Source: Polynucleobacter sp. 15G-AUS-farblos (GTDB lineage: Bacteria; Pseudomonadota; Gammaproteobacteria; Burkholderiales; Burkholderiaceae). Taken from it: DNA of 64,000 nt. The stretch lies in assembly GCF_018882445.1 (NCBI RefSeq), contig NZ_JACVOM010000001.1, forward strand, positions 248,001-312,000. The letters run 5' to 3'. The translations under genes were made by a program, and so were the position numbers. Of the stretch, positions 56,687 to 64,000 are shown in pieces; positions within the stretch are counted from its first letter, which is position 1, and every line of letters starts with the position of its first letter. The notes beneath the pieces were generated by a model. That model was not told the origin of the DNA. It saw nothing but the letters and a program-made list of their open reading frames with translations, and ran no database searches.

Positions 56687-56760
56687 GTAAGCTAATAGTA
56701 ATGGACATTTATTTGGGCAGGCAGATAGAATGGGGGCTACTGAGATATTAGCTTATATTA

Positions 56761-56772
56761 GTGAATATTCAC
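56761..56772. promoter_or_regulatory. 12-base palindrome in the cheA/receptor divergent region
   Basis: GTGAATATTCAC is a perfect dyad centred between the cheA start (56686) and the receptor start (56834). It may be an operator controlling both directions; no regulator is known. Confidence 0.35.
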
Positions 56773-56833
56773 ATAAACAGCTCTAATCAATAGCCCGCTT
56801 TACGCATGAACCCTCTACAGGAAGCCTCACCGA

Positions 56834-58462
56834 ATGTTTAGTAACTTTTTAGATAAATTCGATAGAAAATCAACCGTTAAAACCAAGCTTGTTGTGAGCT
56901 TCGGACTCATTCTATTTTTTACTCTAATTGTTGGGGGGATTTCGATCTACGGTTACTACGTGATGGGTAAAAGTGCCGACTGGCTATATGTGCAAGGTGC
57001 CAAAGGCATTGAAGATTCAAAGCAGCTACAACTTGAGGCTGTTGCCTTAGATATTGAACTCAATCACTTGCTACTCTCTTCAACACTTGCCAATAAAGCA
57101 GAAGGCCAAGCCTTGCGTGAGCTATCCCTGGCAAATATCGAAAAGTTGCGCACCAATCTTCAAACGACTATTAAGCGAGTTGATGCCAATATTATTCGCT
57201 CTAAAACAAGAGTTGAATTCAATGAGCTAGTTGAAGACTTTGATATTTACTTAATAGCGATTGAACAAATTGCCCTTCTAGAAAAAGGCTCGCCAGCTAC
57301 TGCTACCACGATGTATTTCAGTGAAAAGTTTCAGGGCTTCAAGCCACGTATTAATAAAAATCTACAGGATTTTGTAGATGCCAAACTAGAAAGTGCTAAC
57401 TTATTCCATCAAGAGGCTGAATCAGCCAAGCATTACGCCATTCTGTCTACGCTTGTGACTATATTAATCTCATTCATGCTCAGCATCTTGATTGGTATTC
57501 GCTTCCGTCACTCCATTATTGACCCCCTCCACAAAACCAAAGAAGCGCTAAATGCATTAGCTGGATCTCGCCTGAATACCACTATTGAAGGCGCAGACTA
57601 TGCTGGTGTAGTCGGTCAAATCGCACAATCTGCACAAAAGCTGCAAAATAATCTTCGTGGAGCTATTCAAGAGATTAGCAGCAATGCCTTGATGATTAGC
57701 GCCTCTTCTGAAGAGCTTGCAGTAGTTAGCGCACAATTAAATGCCAATGCTGAAGAAACCTCTTCTCAAGCAAACGAAGTAGCACAGTCATCGGATATCG
57801 TGAGTCAAAATACGCAATCGGTAGCTACTTCAGCAGAAGAATTTAGTACTAGCATTCGCGAGATTTCCATTAATGCCATGGAAGCTTCACGGGTTGCCAA
57901 TCAAGCAGTCACCATCGCTAATAGCACCAACCAACAAATGTCTAAGCTAAGTAATAGCAGCATTCAAATTGGTGAAGTAGTCGCTGTGATTGCTGATATT
58001 GCCGAACAGACTAACTTACTAGCACTTAATGCCACCATTGAGGCTGCTCGTGCAGGCGAATTAGGCAAAGGCTTTGCTGTAGTGGCTAATGAGGTCAAAG
58101 AGTTGGCCCGCTCAACCGCCAAAGCTACCAATGAAATCGGTCAGTCAATTGATGCTATCCAGTCCGATGCCAAGGGTGCCATCGAATCCATTGCTGAAAT
58201 TACCCAAATCATCAATAAGATCGATGATATCTCCAGCATTATCGCTACTGCGGTTGAAGAACAGGCAGCAACTGTTAGCGAGATTTCACGCAATATATCG
58301 ACTTCTGCGGGTAGCTCAGCCAGAATTACTGAGACTGTAGAAGCTGTAGCGATTGCTTCAAGAGGAATTTCTTCAGGCTCATCCGAAATTCAAAACTCCT
58401 CTGCTGAACTTGCAAGAGTAGCGGCTAAGCTTAAGGATCTGGTATCTAAGTTTGAGTGTTAA
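56834..58462 (+). CDS. Methyl-accepting chemotaxis protein
   Basis: Transmembrane chemoreceptor of 542 residues. TM1 lies at about 18-43. A helical periplasmic sensor domain of the four-helix-bundle type spans 44-200. TM2 is at about 201-223, followed by HAMP and the cytoplasmic coiled coil. The conserved hairpin tip is at about 386-420 ([20 protein letters not shown], then [11 protein letters not shown]). There is no CheR-docking pentapeptide at the C-terminus (ends KDLVSKFEC). AGGAAG precedes the ATG. It overlaps the convergent yeiH-family gene by 4 bases. The ligand cannot be read from the sequence. Confidence 0.95.
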   Translation: MFSNFLDKFDRKSTVKTKLVVSFGLILFFTLIVGGISIYGYYVMGKSADWLYVQGAKGIEDSKQLQLEAVALDIELNHLLLSSTLANKAEGQALRELSLANIEKLRTNLQTTIKRVDANIIRSKTRVEFNELVEDFDIYLIAIEQIALLEKGSPATATTMYFSEKFQGFKPRINKNLQDFVDAKLESANLFHQEAESAKHYAILSTLVTILISFMLSILIGIRFRHSIIDPLHKTKEALNALAGSRLNTTIEGADYAGVVGQIAQSAQKLQNNLRGAIQEISSNALMISASSEELAVVSAQLNANAEETSSQANEVAQSSDIVSQNTQSVATSAEEFSTSIREISINAMEASRVANQAVTIANSTNQQMSKLSNSSIQIGEVVAVIADIAEQTNLLALNATIEAARAGELGKGFAVVANEVKELARSTAKATNEIGQSIDAIQSDAKGAIESIAEITQIINKIDDISSIIATAVEEQAATVSEISRNISTSAGSSARITETVEAVAIASRGISSGSSEIQNSSAELARVAAKLKDLVSKFEC

Positions 58463-59451
58463 GGGAGTTTGTAGATAAATACAAACCCAAGAAGCGCAAT
58501 AAACAGTGTTTCAACTACTAGCATCAGCACGGGCTGCCAACCTAGCTTTGCCAATTCCTGAAAATTGGTCTTAAGTCCTGCTGCTGCAATGGCGATCACC
58601 AGCATCCAACGGGACAAACCTCCAATCTGCTGAGTTACTGCGCTAGGGAGGATTTGCATAGATGCCACTATTGAAAGCGCTACAAATCCCAATAAGAATG
58701 TCGGGATTAAGCGCAAGCTCCCCCACCCAAGTCCTGTAGTTGACTTTTGTGCGCCAAAAAATAATGAGATGAATAAGACTACAGGCAATAAGAGAGCGAC
58801 ACGAAACAGTTTCACTACTGTTGCTACATCCCCCGCTTCTGGGCCAAATAACATACCAGCTGCAACTACCTGAGCAACATCATGAATAGTTGCCCCTATA
58901 AAAATACCTGCCGGTAAGGCCCCCACATCCATCATCTGCAATAGAAATGGGTAAGTCACCATCGCAATAGTGGATAGCACTGTTACACCAACCACTACCA
59001 ACAAAGTAAATTGCTCATTCTCTTTTGATTTTGGAAGCACTGAGGCAACTGCAAGTGCTGCAGAAGCTCCGCAAATACCTACGGATCCACCTGCAATCAG
59101 GCCAAAATCAGGTGAGATTTTTAAAACTTTTGCTAAGATATAGCCAAGCGCTACAGTAGAAGCCACTGCCAACATCACCATCAAACCGGTGTTTAGTCCT
59201 ATAGCCCCAATATCGGCAAAGGTAATTCGAATCCCAAGAAATGCCACACCCAGGCGTAATACGGTTTTCGCAGAAAAATCGATTCCAGGCTTAACTGCTT
59301 CATTGAGATATAAAAAATGAAGTGACAGACCAATCAATAATGCGTAGAGCAGTTGTGGGCCGCCATAGTTTTCTGATAAGAAGCTGGTTGACATCGCAAT
59401 GACCAGACACACCAGTAGTCCTGGGATGATTTTTTGAGTCGTTTTCAGCAT
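58459..59451 (-). CDS. YeiH/UPF0324 family transporter, likely sulfite/sulfate exporter
   Basis: A 330-residue membrane protein with about ten hydrophobic helices. Family marks are [40 protein letters not shown] and the conserved [14 protein letters not shown]. The YeiH family (COG2855) has been proposed to export sulfite or sulfate in sulfonate degraders, where desulfonation releases sulfite. Here it is the last gene of the putative sulfolactate operon, 7 bases after the regulator gene, which fits that role. Direction and substrate are inference. Confidence 0.85.
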   Translation of the reverse strand: MLKTTQKIIPGLLVCLVIAMSTSFLSENYGGPQLLYALLIGLSLHFLYLNEAVKPGIDFSAKTVLRLGVAFLGIRITFADIGAIGLNTGLMVMLAVASTVALGYILAKVLKISPDFGLIAGGSVGICGASAALAVASVLPKSKENEQFTLLVVVGVTVLSTIAMVTYPFLLQMMDVGALPAGIFIGATIHDVAQVVAAGMLFGPEAGDVATVVKLFRVALLLPVVLFISLFFGAQKSTTGLGWGSLRLIPTFLLGFVALSIVASMQILPSAVTQQIGGLSRWMLVIAIAAAGLKTNFQELAKLGWQPVLMLVVETLFIALLGFVFIYKLP

Positions 59452-59458
59452 AAAAAGA

Positions 59459-60178
59459 TTAAACGACTAACTCGCTAAAGTATTCGTGTTGATTGGTATT
59501 TAAGGTAGACACACGCCACTCTAAGGGCTCATCCTGAATGCCGGATGCTACCCTTCTAATGATCAGCACAGGTGAGTCTGGCTTTAATCCCAGCCACTCA
59601 GCATGCTGTTTTCCTGCCATTCCGGCACGCAAGCGTTCACTACTTTTGATGACTGTTTGACCATACTTCATTTGATAGAGCTGATAAATGCTTCCTTCGC
59701 GATTGATAAATTCGGTACGCGTAAGATTCTTGAAGCGCTTTTTGTCTAATGAGATTTGATCAATCATGACGCACTGATTATCCAAATAAAGACAGTTCAC
59801 TAAGCGCCATACAGGGGCACCCTCTTTTATTTGTAACTTACTAGCCTCTTCCTTGGTCGCAGTTGCCGACGTCAAAGAAACTAAGTCGACACGTGGATTT
59901 GTTTTCTTATCAGCATCATGTTTAACAACATGGAAAAAATAATAGAGAAGTCTCTTGATGTCATGTTCTGCTACATAGGTTCCCCTACCTTGGCGACGGA
60001 CAACGATACCTTCTGCAACTAGCTCATCTACCGCCTTGCGCAGGGTTCCTATAGATACGTCTAATTCTTTGGCCAAATCCTTTTCAGCAGGCAATGCCTG
60101 CCCCATTGGATATCGACCCCTGACCAGATCCTCGGTGATCTTCTGCTTAACTTCTTGATAAGCGGTCAGGTTTCTCAT
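59459..60178 (-). CDS. GntR-family regulator with UTRA ligand domain (putative SuyR)
   Basis: HutC-subfamily repressor of 239 residues. The N-terminal winged helix (about 5-72) contains GQALPAEKDLAKELDVSIGT and VRRQGRGTYVAEHD. The UTRA effector domain (about 95-235) has EGAPVWRLVNCLYLDNQCVM and SPVLIIRRVASGIQDEPLEW. It sits inside the operon it probably controls, between suyB (10 bases) and the exporter gene (7 bases). The natural effector is inferred to be sulfolactate or a derivative; the operator candidate is the palindrome at 63655. Confidence 0.85.
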   Translation of the reverse strand: MRNLTAYQEVKQKITEDLVRGRYPMGQALPAEKDLAKELDVSIGTLRKAVDELVAEGIVVRRQGRGTYVAEHDIKRLLYYFFHVVKHDADKKTNPRVDLVSLTSATATKEEASKLQIKEGAPVWRLVNCLYLDNQCVMIDQISLDKKRFKNLTRTEFINREGSIYQLYQMKYGQTVIKSSERLRAGMAGKQHAEWLGLKPDSPVLIIRRVASGIQDEPLEWRVSTLNTNQHEYFSELVV

Positions 60179-60188
60179 GCTTTAAAAC

Positions 60189-61361
60189 TTACGCAGACTC
60201 GTACAAACGGGTAAGTACGAATTCACGATGTCCGAGGATTTCAGAGGCAGTTAATTCACCGTCAGCGGTGCGCAAGAGGCACTCCAACAATTTATTACCC
60301 GCTTGATCCATATTTTCTTCGCGACGTAAGAGGCCAGAAACGTCAACGTCAATATGCTCACCCATAGTACGAACTGTTTTTGGATTTGCGCAGATCTTGA
60401 TTACAGGAAGAATTGCGTTACCGATCACGTTACCTTGTCCTGTTGGGAAGAAGTGCGCAGCAAATCCAGCGGCAGCACACAAGGTCACCATCTCAGCAGC
60501 CGCTGATGAGGAATCCATAAAGTGCAAGCCAGGGATTTTTGGCTCTTCAGCCTTGTCCAGAACGCTATCAACAATACATCTCTTACCAATTTTCTGAATA
60601 TTACCTAAAGCTTTTTCTTCAATGGTTGTTAAACCACCTGCAATATTACCCTTGGTTGGCTGTGAATCAGAAAGATCGCTAGTTTTATGACGCTCAATCA
60701 CATCTTGGTAACGATCAAACATTTCGCGGAATTTCTTCTTAACTTCTGGAGTACGGCAACGTGCTTCAACTAAATGCTCGCCACCAGTTAACTCAGTCGT
60801 CTCACCAAACACCAATGTTGAGCCAATGTCGTATAACTTATCAAAGGCATCGCCCACTGTTGGATTAGCACCGCAACCTGATGTTGTATCAGATTCGCCG
60901 CACTTAGTAGATACCCACAACTCAGACAAAGGCGCCTTAATGCGCTTTTGCTTAGATGCATGCTTCATCATTTGATATGCGGCTTTGCTTGCGGATGCAA
61001 TCGTTGCTGTATCCCCATTACCTTCAATCCAAAAACCTTCTACTGGCTTACCAGAAGCCTTGATACCATCAACCACAATTTTGGTCCACTGTGGCTCAAT
61101 ACCGATAACCACAACTGCAGCTACGTTTGGATTGCTACCAGTTCCAATTAAAGTACGGAAATGCAGCTCTAAGTCAGCACCAAACTGCAAACGTCCGTAT
61201 GAGTGAGGAATCGCCTGAGTTCCTTTGATGTTGTTTGCCACAGCTTCGCAAGCTGCGTTGGACAAGTCATCTAAAGGCAAAATTAATACGTGATTACGAA
61301 TGCCCATGCGGCCATTTTCACGGCGGTAACCCATGAAGCTCGCGTCTTTCAAATTAATCAT
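60189..61361 (-). CDS. suyB: (2R)-sulfolactate sulfo-lyase, large subunit
   Basis: UxaA/GarD-type dehydratase C-terminal domain protein of 390 residues. With SuyA it would cleave (R)-3-sulfolactate to pyruvate and sulfite. It starts [20 protein letters not shown] and [17 protein letters not shown], the form seen in SuyB rather than in altronate dehydratase. The metal/active-site region [14 protein letters not shown] carries Cys154 and Cys163. The paired small SAF subunit and two sulfolactate-dehydrogenase-like genes next to it favour SuyB over a hexarate or altronate dehydratase. Confidence in the family is high; the substrate is inferred from context. Confidence 0.85.
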   Translation of the reverse strand: MINLKDASFMGYRRENGRMGIRNHVLILPLDDLSNAACEAVANNIKGTQAIPHSYGRLQFGADLELHFRTLIGTGSNPNVAAVVVIGIEPQWTKIVVDGIKASGKPVEGFWIEGNGDTATIASASKAAYQMMKHASKQKRIKAPLSELWVSTKCGESDTTSGCGANPTVGDAFDKLYDIGSTLVFGETTELTGGEHLVEARCRTPEVKKKFREMFDRYQDVIERHKTSDLSDSQPTKGNIAGGLTTIEEKALGNIQKIGKRCIVDSVLDKAEEPKIPGLHFMDSSSAAAEMVTLCAAAGFAAHFFPTGQGNVIGNAILPVIKICANPKTVRTMGEHIDVDVSGLLRREENMDQAGNKLLECLLRTADGELTASEILGHREFVLTRLYESA

Positions 61362-61402
61362 CTTGTTTTCTTTCTAAATGAATGGGTGAATAAGAGACTG
61401 GA

Positions 61403-61684
61403 TTACCAGCGCTTAGTTTTTACATTTTGAACATGGAGGTGCTCACCTTTTTTGATAGGAGCTACCACCTTGCCAATGTCTACGCCATACTTCATCACCG
61501 TATCGCCTGGCTTAAATTCATTTAATGAAATTTTGTGGCCAATTGGAATGTCACTCTCAGACTTCATATTGAGAGTTAAATCTCCATCCATTACCCAACC
61601 AATCAAATCATCTCCGGCTTTTACGCCTTCAACAACAACTACACCAACGCCATCTCCTGGCTCATGCACGACAAAATGGATCAT
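61403..61684 (-). CDS. suyA: (2R)-sulfolactate sulfo-lyase, small subunit
   Basis: A 93-residue SAF-domain protein, equivalent to the N-terminal part of UxaA enzymes. It shows MIHFVVHEPGDGVGVVVVEG and YGVDIGKVVAPIKKGEHLHV, the typical pyruvoyl/sugar-acid SAF end. AGGAGAAGG precedes the ATG. It lies 41 bases before suyB. In altronate dehydratase this domain is often fused; the split pair is the SuyAB pattern. Confidence 0.85.
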   Translation of the reverse strand: MIHFVVHEPGDGVGVVVVEGVKAGDDLIGWVMDGDLTLNMKSESDIPIGHKISLNEFKPGDTVMKYGVDIGKVVAPIKKGEHLHVQNVKTKRW

Positions 61685-61714
61685 TACCTTCTCCTCTTTA
61701 ATCTTGTTGAACTA

Positions 61715-62725
61715 CTAAACACCCCATGACTGGCGAATACCAGCCTGAATTTCTTCTACTACCACTTCAGAAACATTCACACCGTCTTTAAACCCGGTTG
61801 CACGCTGCTTGAAACGACGCTGACCTGGCAATCTTGTGCCCGCATCTGACGCCAAAGTCTTCAGGAAATCATGCATTTTGTTTGCGAACACTTGGCTACC
61901 TGCTAGACCTGGATCAATCGTTAGTAAAAGTTGTCCGATACGAGGGCGATTACCTTTAGCATCAAAAAATGAGTCGGCCTCATACGAGAATCTGCTACCT
62001 GATAGACCAACTACTAGGAGTTCAATAATTAATGCCAGCAAGGCACCTTTATCACCACCCAAAGGAACCATGAGGCCTTTCAGCCCTTCCTGTGGATCCG
62101 TTGTAGGTTTACCGTCTGCCGTTAAAGCCCAACCTTCGGGAATAGACTCGCCTTTTTTAGCCGCCACTAATAATTTGCCGCGAGCGACGGCCGATAAAGA
62201 CATATCAATGACCAATGGATCACGTTTGGCAACTGGAAAGGCTGCAGCCAAAGGATTGGTTCCAAAGATTGCTTTACTACCACCGACCATCGGCATAGCA
62301 GCAGGCGTGTTTCCAAACAACAGTGAGATGTAACCAGCTCGTGCTGCAGCTTCGGCAAAATGACCCGCCACTCCGAAGTGATGGCTATTCGTTACCGCAA
62401 CAAGACCAACACCTGTCTTAGAAGCAAGATTCACTGAAAGATCAGTAGCAAAACGAAGTGCTGGAAATGCTAATCCATCACATGCGTCTACCAAAGCTGC
62501 TGAGGTTTTAAATGGTCGCACTTTAATTTTTGGCGCTAGCTCTACTCGGCCATTTTTTGCATGACCAGCATATTGAGCAACGCGAGCCAAACCATGCGAT
62601 GCCAAGCCATCAAGCTCTGCGAGAGCTAAAAATTGCGCGGTTTCAAAAGCCGCCTTCTCCCCAATTCCGGCAGCTTTTAGACCAGCAGATGCCAACTGAA
62701 CCATCTCTTGATAGGACAAATTCAT
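61715..62725 (-). CDS. comC: Ldh2-family NAD(P)-dependent oxidoreductase, probable (R)-sulfolactate dehydrogenase
   Basis: A 336-residue member of the malate/L-lactate dehydrogenase (Ldh2, YlbC/ComC) family. Marks are LASHGLARVAQY, VAVTNSHHFGVAGHFAEAAA (catalytic His115/His116 region), IFGTNPLAAAFPVAKRDPLV and MVPLGGDKGALLALIIELL. In sulfolactate degraders ComC interconverts sulfopyruvate and (R)-sulfolactate, working with SlcC to invert the (S)-isomer. A different 2-hydroxyacid as substrate is possible. It follows slcC by 1 base; AGGAG precedes the start. Confidence 0.82.
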   Translation of the reverse strand: MNLSYQEMVQLASAGLKAAGIGEKAAFETAQFLALAELDGLASHGLARVAQYAGHAKNGRVELAPKIKVRPFKTSAALVDACDGLAFPALRFATDLSVNLASKTGVGLVAVTNSHHFGVAGHFAEAAARAGYISLLFGNTPAAMPMVGGSKAIFGTNPLAAAFPVAKRDPLVIDMSLSAVARGKLLVAAKKGESIPEGWALTADGKPTTDPQEGLKGLMVPLGGDKGALLALIIELLVVGLSGSRFSYEADSFFDAKGNRPRIGQLLLTIDPGLAGSQVFANKMHDFLKTLASDAGTRLPGQRRFKQRATGFKDGVNVSEVVVEEIQAGIRQSWGV

Positions 62726-62726
62726 C

Positions 62727-63656
62727 TTAAGCTCCTAAAAATCGGTTAACTTCATCTGCAATCATTTGACTTACGCGCTCATTACTCTCATGTGTAACGC
62801 CTGCAATATGCGGAGTCAGAATCAGATTCTCAATTCCAGTGAAATGACTCAAGTCTTTTGCGGGCTCTGTCGAAAAAACATCTATGGCTGCCCCACCTAG
62901 AACTCCTGAACGTAAACGCTCAGCCAAGGCATACTCGTCAACTATGCCGCCTCGCGCTGTATTAATGAGACATGCGCCTTTTTTCATTTGATCTAATGTA
63001 GTTGCATTAAATAAATTCTTGGTCTCAGGTAGGAATGGAAGGTGCAAGGTCACCGCATCACTTTTCCCCAGTAAATCGCTTAAGGAAAGTAAGGGCACTG
63101 AAAATCCATCTAACTCTACTGAGCTACCAGACAACATAGGGTCATAAGCAAGGCACTGCAATCCAAAAGCATGGGCTTTCTTTGCTACCACCCTACCGAT
63201 ACTCCCAAAACCAACAATTCCTATGGTTTTTCCCAAAAACTCGTGATAACTAGAAAAGCGTGGACGCGGCCATTCACCTTTCAAGCTTGCAATCGTGGCA
63301 GGAATGAAGCCGCGGGTTAAAGCAACAGCCGCTCCCACCACATACTCGGCAACTGAATCTGCATTAGCCCCAGTAGCAGGGATAACTTTGATATTGCGTT
63401 TGGCACAAGCGGGCAATTCGATATTTTCTAGCCCAACACCTAGACGACCGACGACTTTCAGGTTTGAAGCGCCAGCCAGTATTTCTTCATTAACCTGAGT
63501 AAGGTTACGAACAATTAGGCCCTCAATATTTTGCATTGCAGCAATTAGTGCTGGGCGATCCTTGTATAACTCTGGCTCATAAGCAACATCATGCTGTGAA
63601 CGCAGGGTTTCTAGGGCTTGACTTGTAATGAACTCGGAGATCAAAATAGATGACAT
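62727..63656 (-). CDS. slcC: D-2-hydroxyacid dehydrogenase, probable (S)-sulfolactate dehydrogenase
   Basis: A 309-residue NAD-dependent 2-hydroxyacid dehydrogenase. The Rossmann motif is GIVGFGSIGRVVAKK (about 147-160) and the catalytic triad is Arg235 (NTARGGIVDE), Glu264 and His283 (TPHIAGVTHESNER). The name comes from operon context with comC and suyAB: SlcC oxidises (S)-sulfolactate to sulfopyruvate. ATG 63656 has no Shine-Dalgarno and falls where transcription is predicted to begin, so the mRNA may be leaderless. As an alternative it could act on phosphoglycerate-like substrates, but the neighbours argue against that. Confidence 0.83.
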   Translation of the reverse strand: MSSILISEFITSQALETLRSQHDVAYEPELYKDRPALIAAMQNIEGLIVRNLTQVNEEILAGASNLKVVGRLGVGLENIELPACAKRNIKVIPATGANADSVAEYVVGAAVALTRGFIPATIASLKGEWPRPRFSSYHEFLGKTIGIVGFGSIGRVVAKKAHAFGLQCLAYDPMLSGSSVELDGFSVPLLSLSDLLGKSDAVTLHLPFLPETKNLFNATTLDQMKKGACLINTARGGIVDEYALAERLRSGVLGGAAIDVFSTEPAKDLSHFTGIENLILTPHIAGVTHESNERVSQMIADEVNRFLGA

Positions 63657-63691
63657 ATCTAGATCATATAGATGATTTAGATATCTTGCAA
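63655..63691 (-). promoter_or_regulatory. slcC promoter with overlapping palindromic operator
   Basis: On the minus strand TTGCAA (63691-63686) and TATGAT (63668-63663) stand 17 bases apart, predicting transcription from about 63656, the A of the slcC ATG. A 30-base imperfect palindrome (63655-63684, 26 of 30 positions symmetric, ends ATATCT and AGATAT) covers the spacer, the -10 and the first base or two of the ATG. It is a natural site for the operon's GntR regulator. Confidence 0.6.
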
Positions 63692-63823
63692 TACCCCATT
63701 ATTGTGCAACGCAATTACGAATTTGATTGCATTAAACAATCATTGGAGGAGACACTAGTAATACATAAGCTTATAACTAATAAATAGAGATCGTAAGAAT
63801 TTTTAGATGCAAATGCAGATAAG

Positions 63824-63835
63824 ATATTTAGATCA
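63824..63835 (+). promoter_or_regulatory. Half-site repeat before the binding-protein gene
   Basis: ATATTTAGATCA repeats the left half of the slcC operator (ATATCTAGATCA at 63655-63666) with one mismatch, 24 bases before the start of the next gene. It may let one regulator control both divergent units. Confidence 0.45.
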
Positions 63836-63858
63836 AATTACCACTGGAGATAGTAAGT

Positions 63859-64000
63859 ATGTTTAAGCAATCTATAAGTAAGCTAGGGAAAAAAATTGCA
63901 TTGATTGTGGGGGCACTCACCCTTCTTGCATCACCCCTGGCCATGGCACAAAACTGGCCAACAAAGCCCATTAAGCTCATCATTCCTTTTGCTGCTGGAG
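63859..64000 (+). CDS. Bug/TctC-type tripartite tricarboxylate transporter solute-binding protein, partial
   Basis: Only the first 47 codons are inside the window. There is a signal peptide of about 33 residues (ending SPLAMA), then QNWPTKPIKLIIPFAAG, the diagnostic mature N-terminus of periplasmic Bug/TctC binding proteins. GGAG lies 9 bases before the ATG. It is divergent from the slcC operon and shares its operator motif, so it probably binds sulfolactate for uptake by a TctAB-type permease further right. This is inference; Bug proteins are numerous and diverse in ligands. Confidence 0.85.
   Translation, partial: MFKQSISKLGKKIALIVGALTLLASPLAMAQNWPTKPIKLIIPFAAG

Noticed and set aside
60189..61684. 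Altronate or galactarate dehydratase interpretation of the SAF/UxaA pair
   Set aside because: Possible for the family, but the partner dehydrogenases and YeiH transporter fit sulfolactate better and no hexuronate genes are nearby.

Overview
The window reads as an ordinary stretch of a free-living betaproteobacterial chromosome, most likely Polynucleobacter (Burkholderiales, Burkholderiaceae). This rests on protein similarity recognised by eye, moderate GC, very tight gene packing and frequent TTG/GTG starts. No IS element, prophage, CRISPR array or rRNA operon was seen. Most of the window is core genome. The accessory-looking parts are about 40.5-41.5 kb (AT-rich, an unrecognised membrane protein beside a tRNA) and about 52.3-64 kb (chemosensory genes and a sulfonate-degradation operon).

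Layout. 1-3.4 kb: ratA-rnfH-guaB-guaA, leftward (guaA cut by the window edge), with smpB divergent. 4.1-7.5 kb: phosphoenolpyruvate synthase ppsA divergent from its regulatory kinase/phosphorylase ppsR. 7.5-20.6 kb: a long leftward operon pyrH-frr-uppS-cdsA-dxr-rseP-bamA-skp-lpxD-fabZ-lpxA-lpxB-rnhB-rRNA methylase, which builds and assembles the outer membrane. 20.7-22.6 kb: rpsB-tsf with its own promoter and a strong terminator. 22.7-26.1 kb: map and glnD. 26.1-33.3 kb: a Nudix hydrolase, then ligA, zipA-like and smc, all leftward. 33.4-36.4 kb: dapD-dapE-prmB rightward. 36.4-40.3 kb: kup, a small secreted protein and radA leftward. 40.43 kb: initiator tRNA-fMet. 41.4-46.7 kb: lolC-lolD-tatD-comEC leftward. 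46.8-52.3 kb: rpfE-like-recJ-prfB-lysS rightward, with the classical programmed +1 frameshift in prfB. 52.3-53.7 kb: a small membrane protein and ferredoxin-NADP reductase.

53.8-58.5 kb carries a reduced chemosensory set: cheW and a cheA with two CheW-like domains, divergent from a transmembrane chemoreceptor. No cheY, cheB or cheR lies nearby. 58.5-63.7 kb is a six-gene leftward operon that I read as sulfolactate catabolism: slcC and comC (two sulfolactate dehydrogenases of opposite stereospecificity), suyA-suyB (sulfolactate sulfo-lyase), a GntR/UTRA regulator and a YeiH-family transporter likely to export sulfite. It is divergent from a Bug/TctC-type solute-binding protein cut by the right edge. 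The 202-base divergent region holds a 30-base imperfect palindrome lying on the -10 box and start codon of slcC, with a near-identical half-site repeated in front of the binding-protein gene. This sulfonate locus and its control region are the most interesting part of the window.
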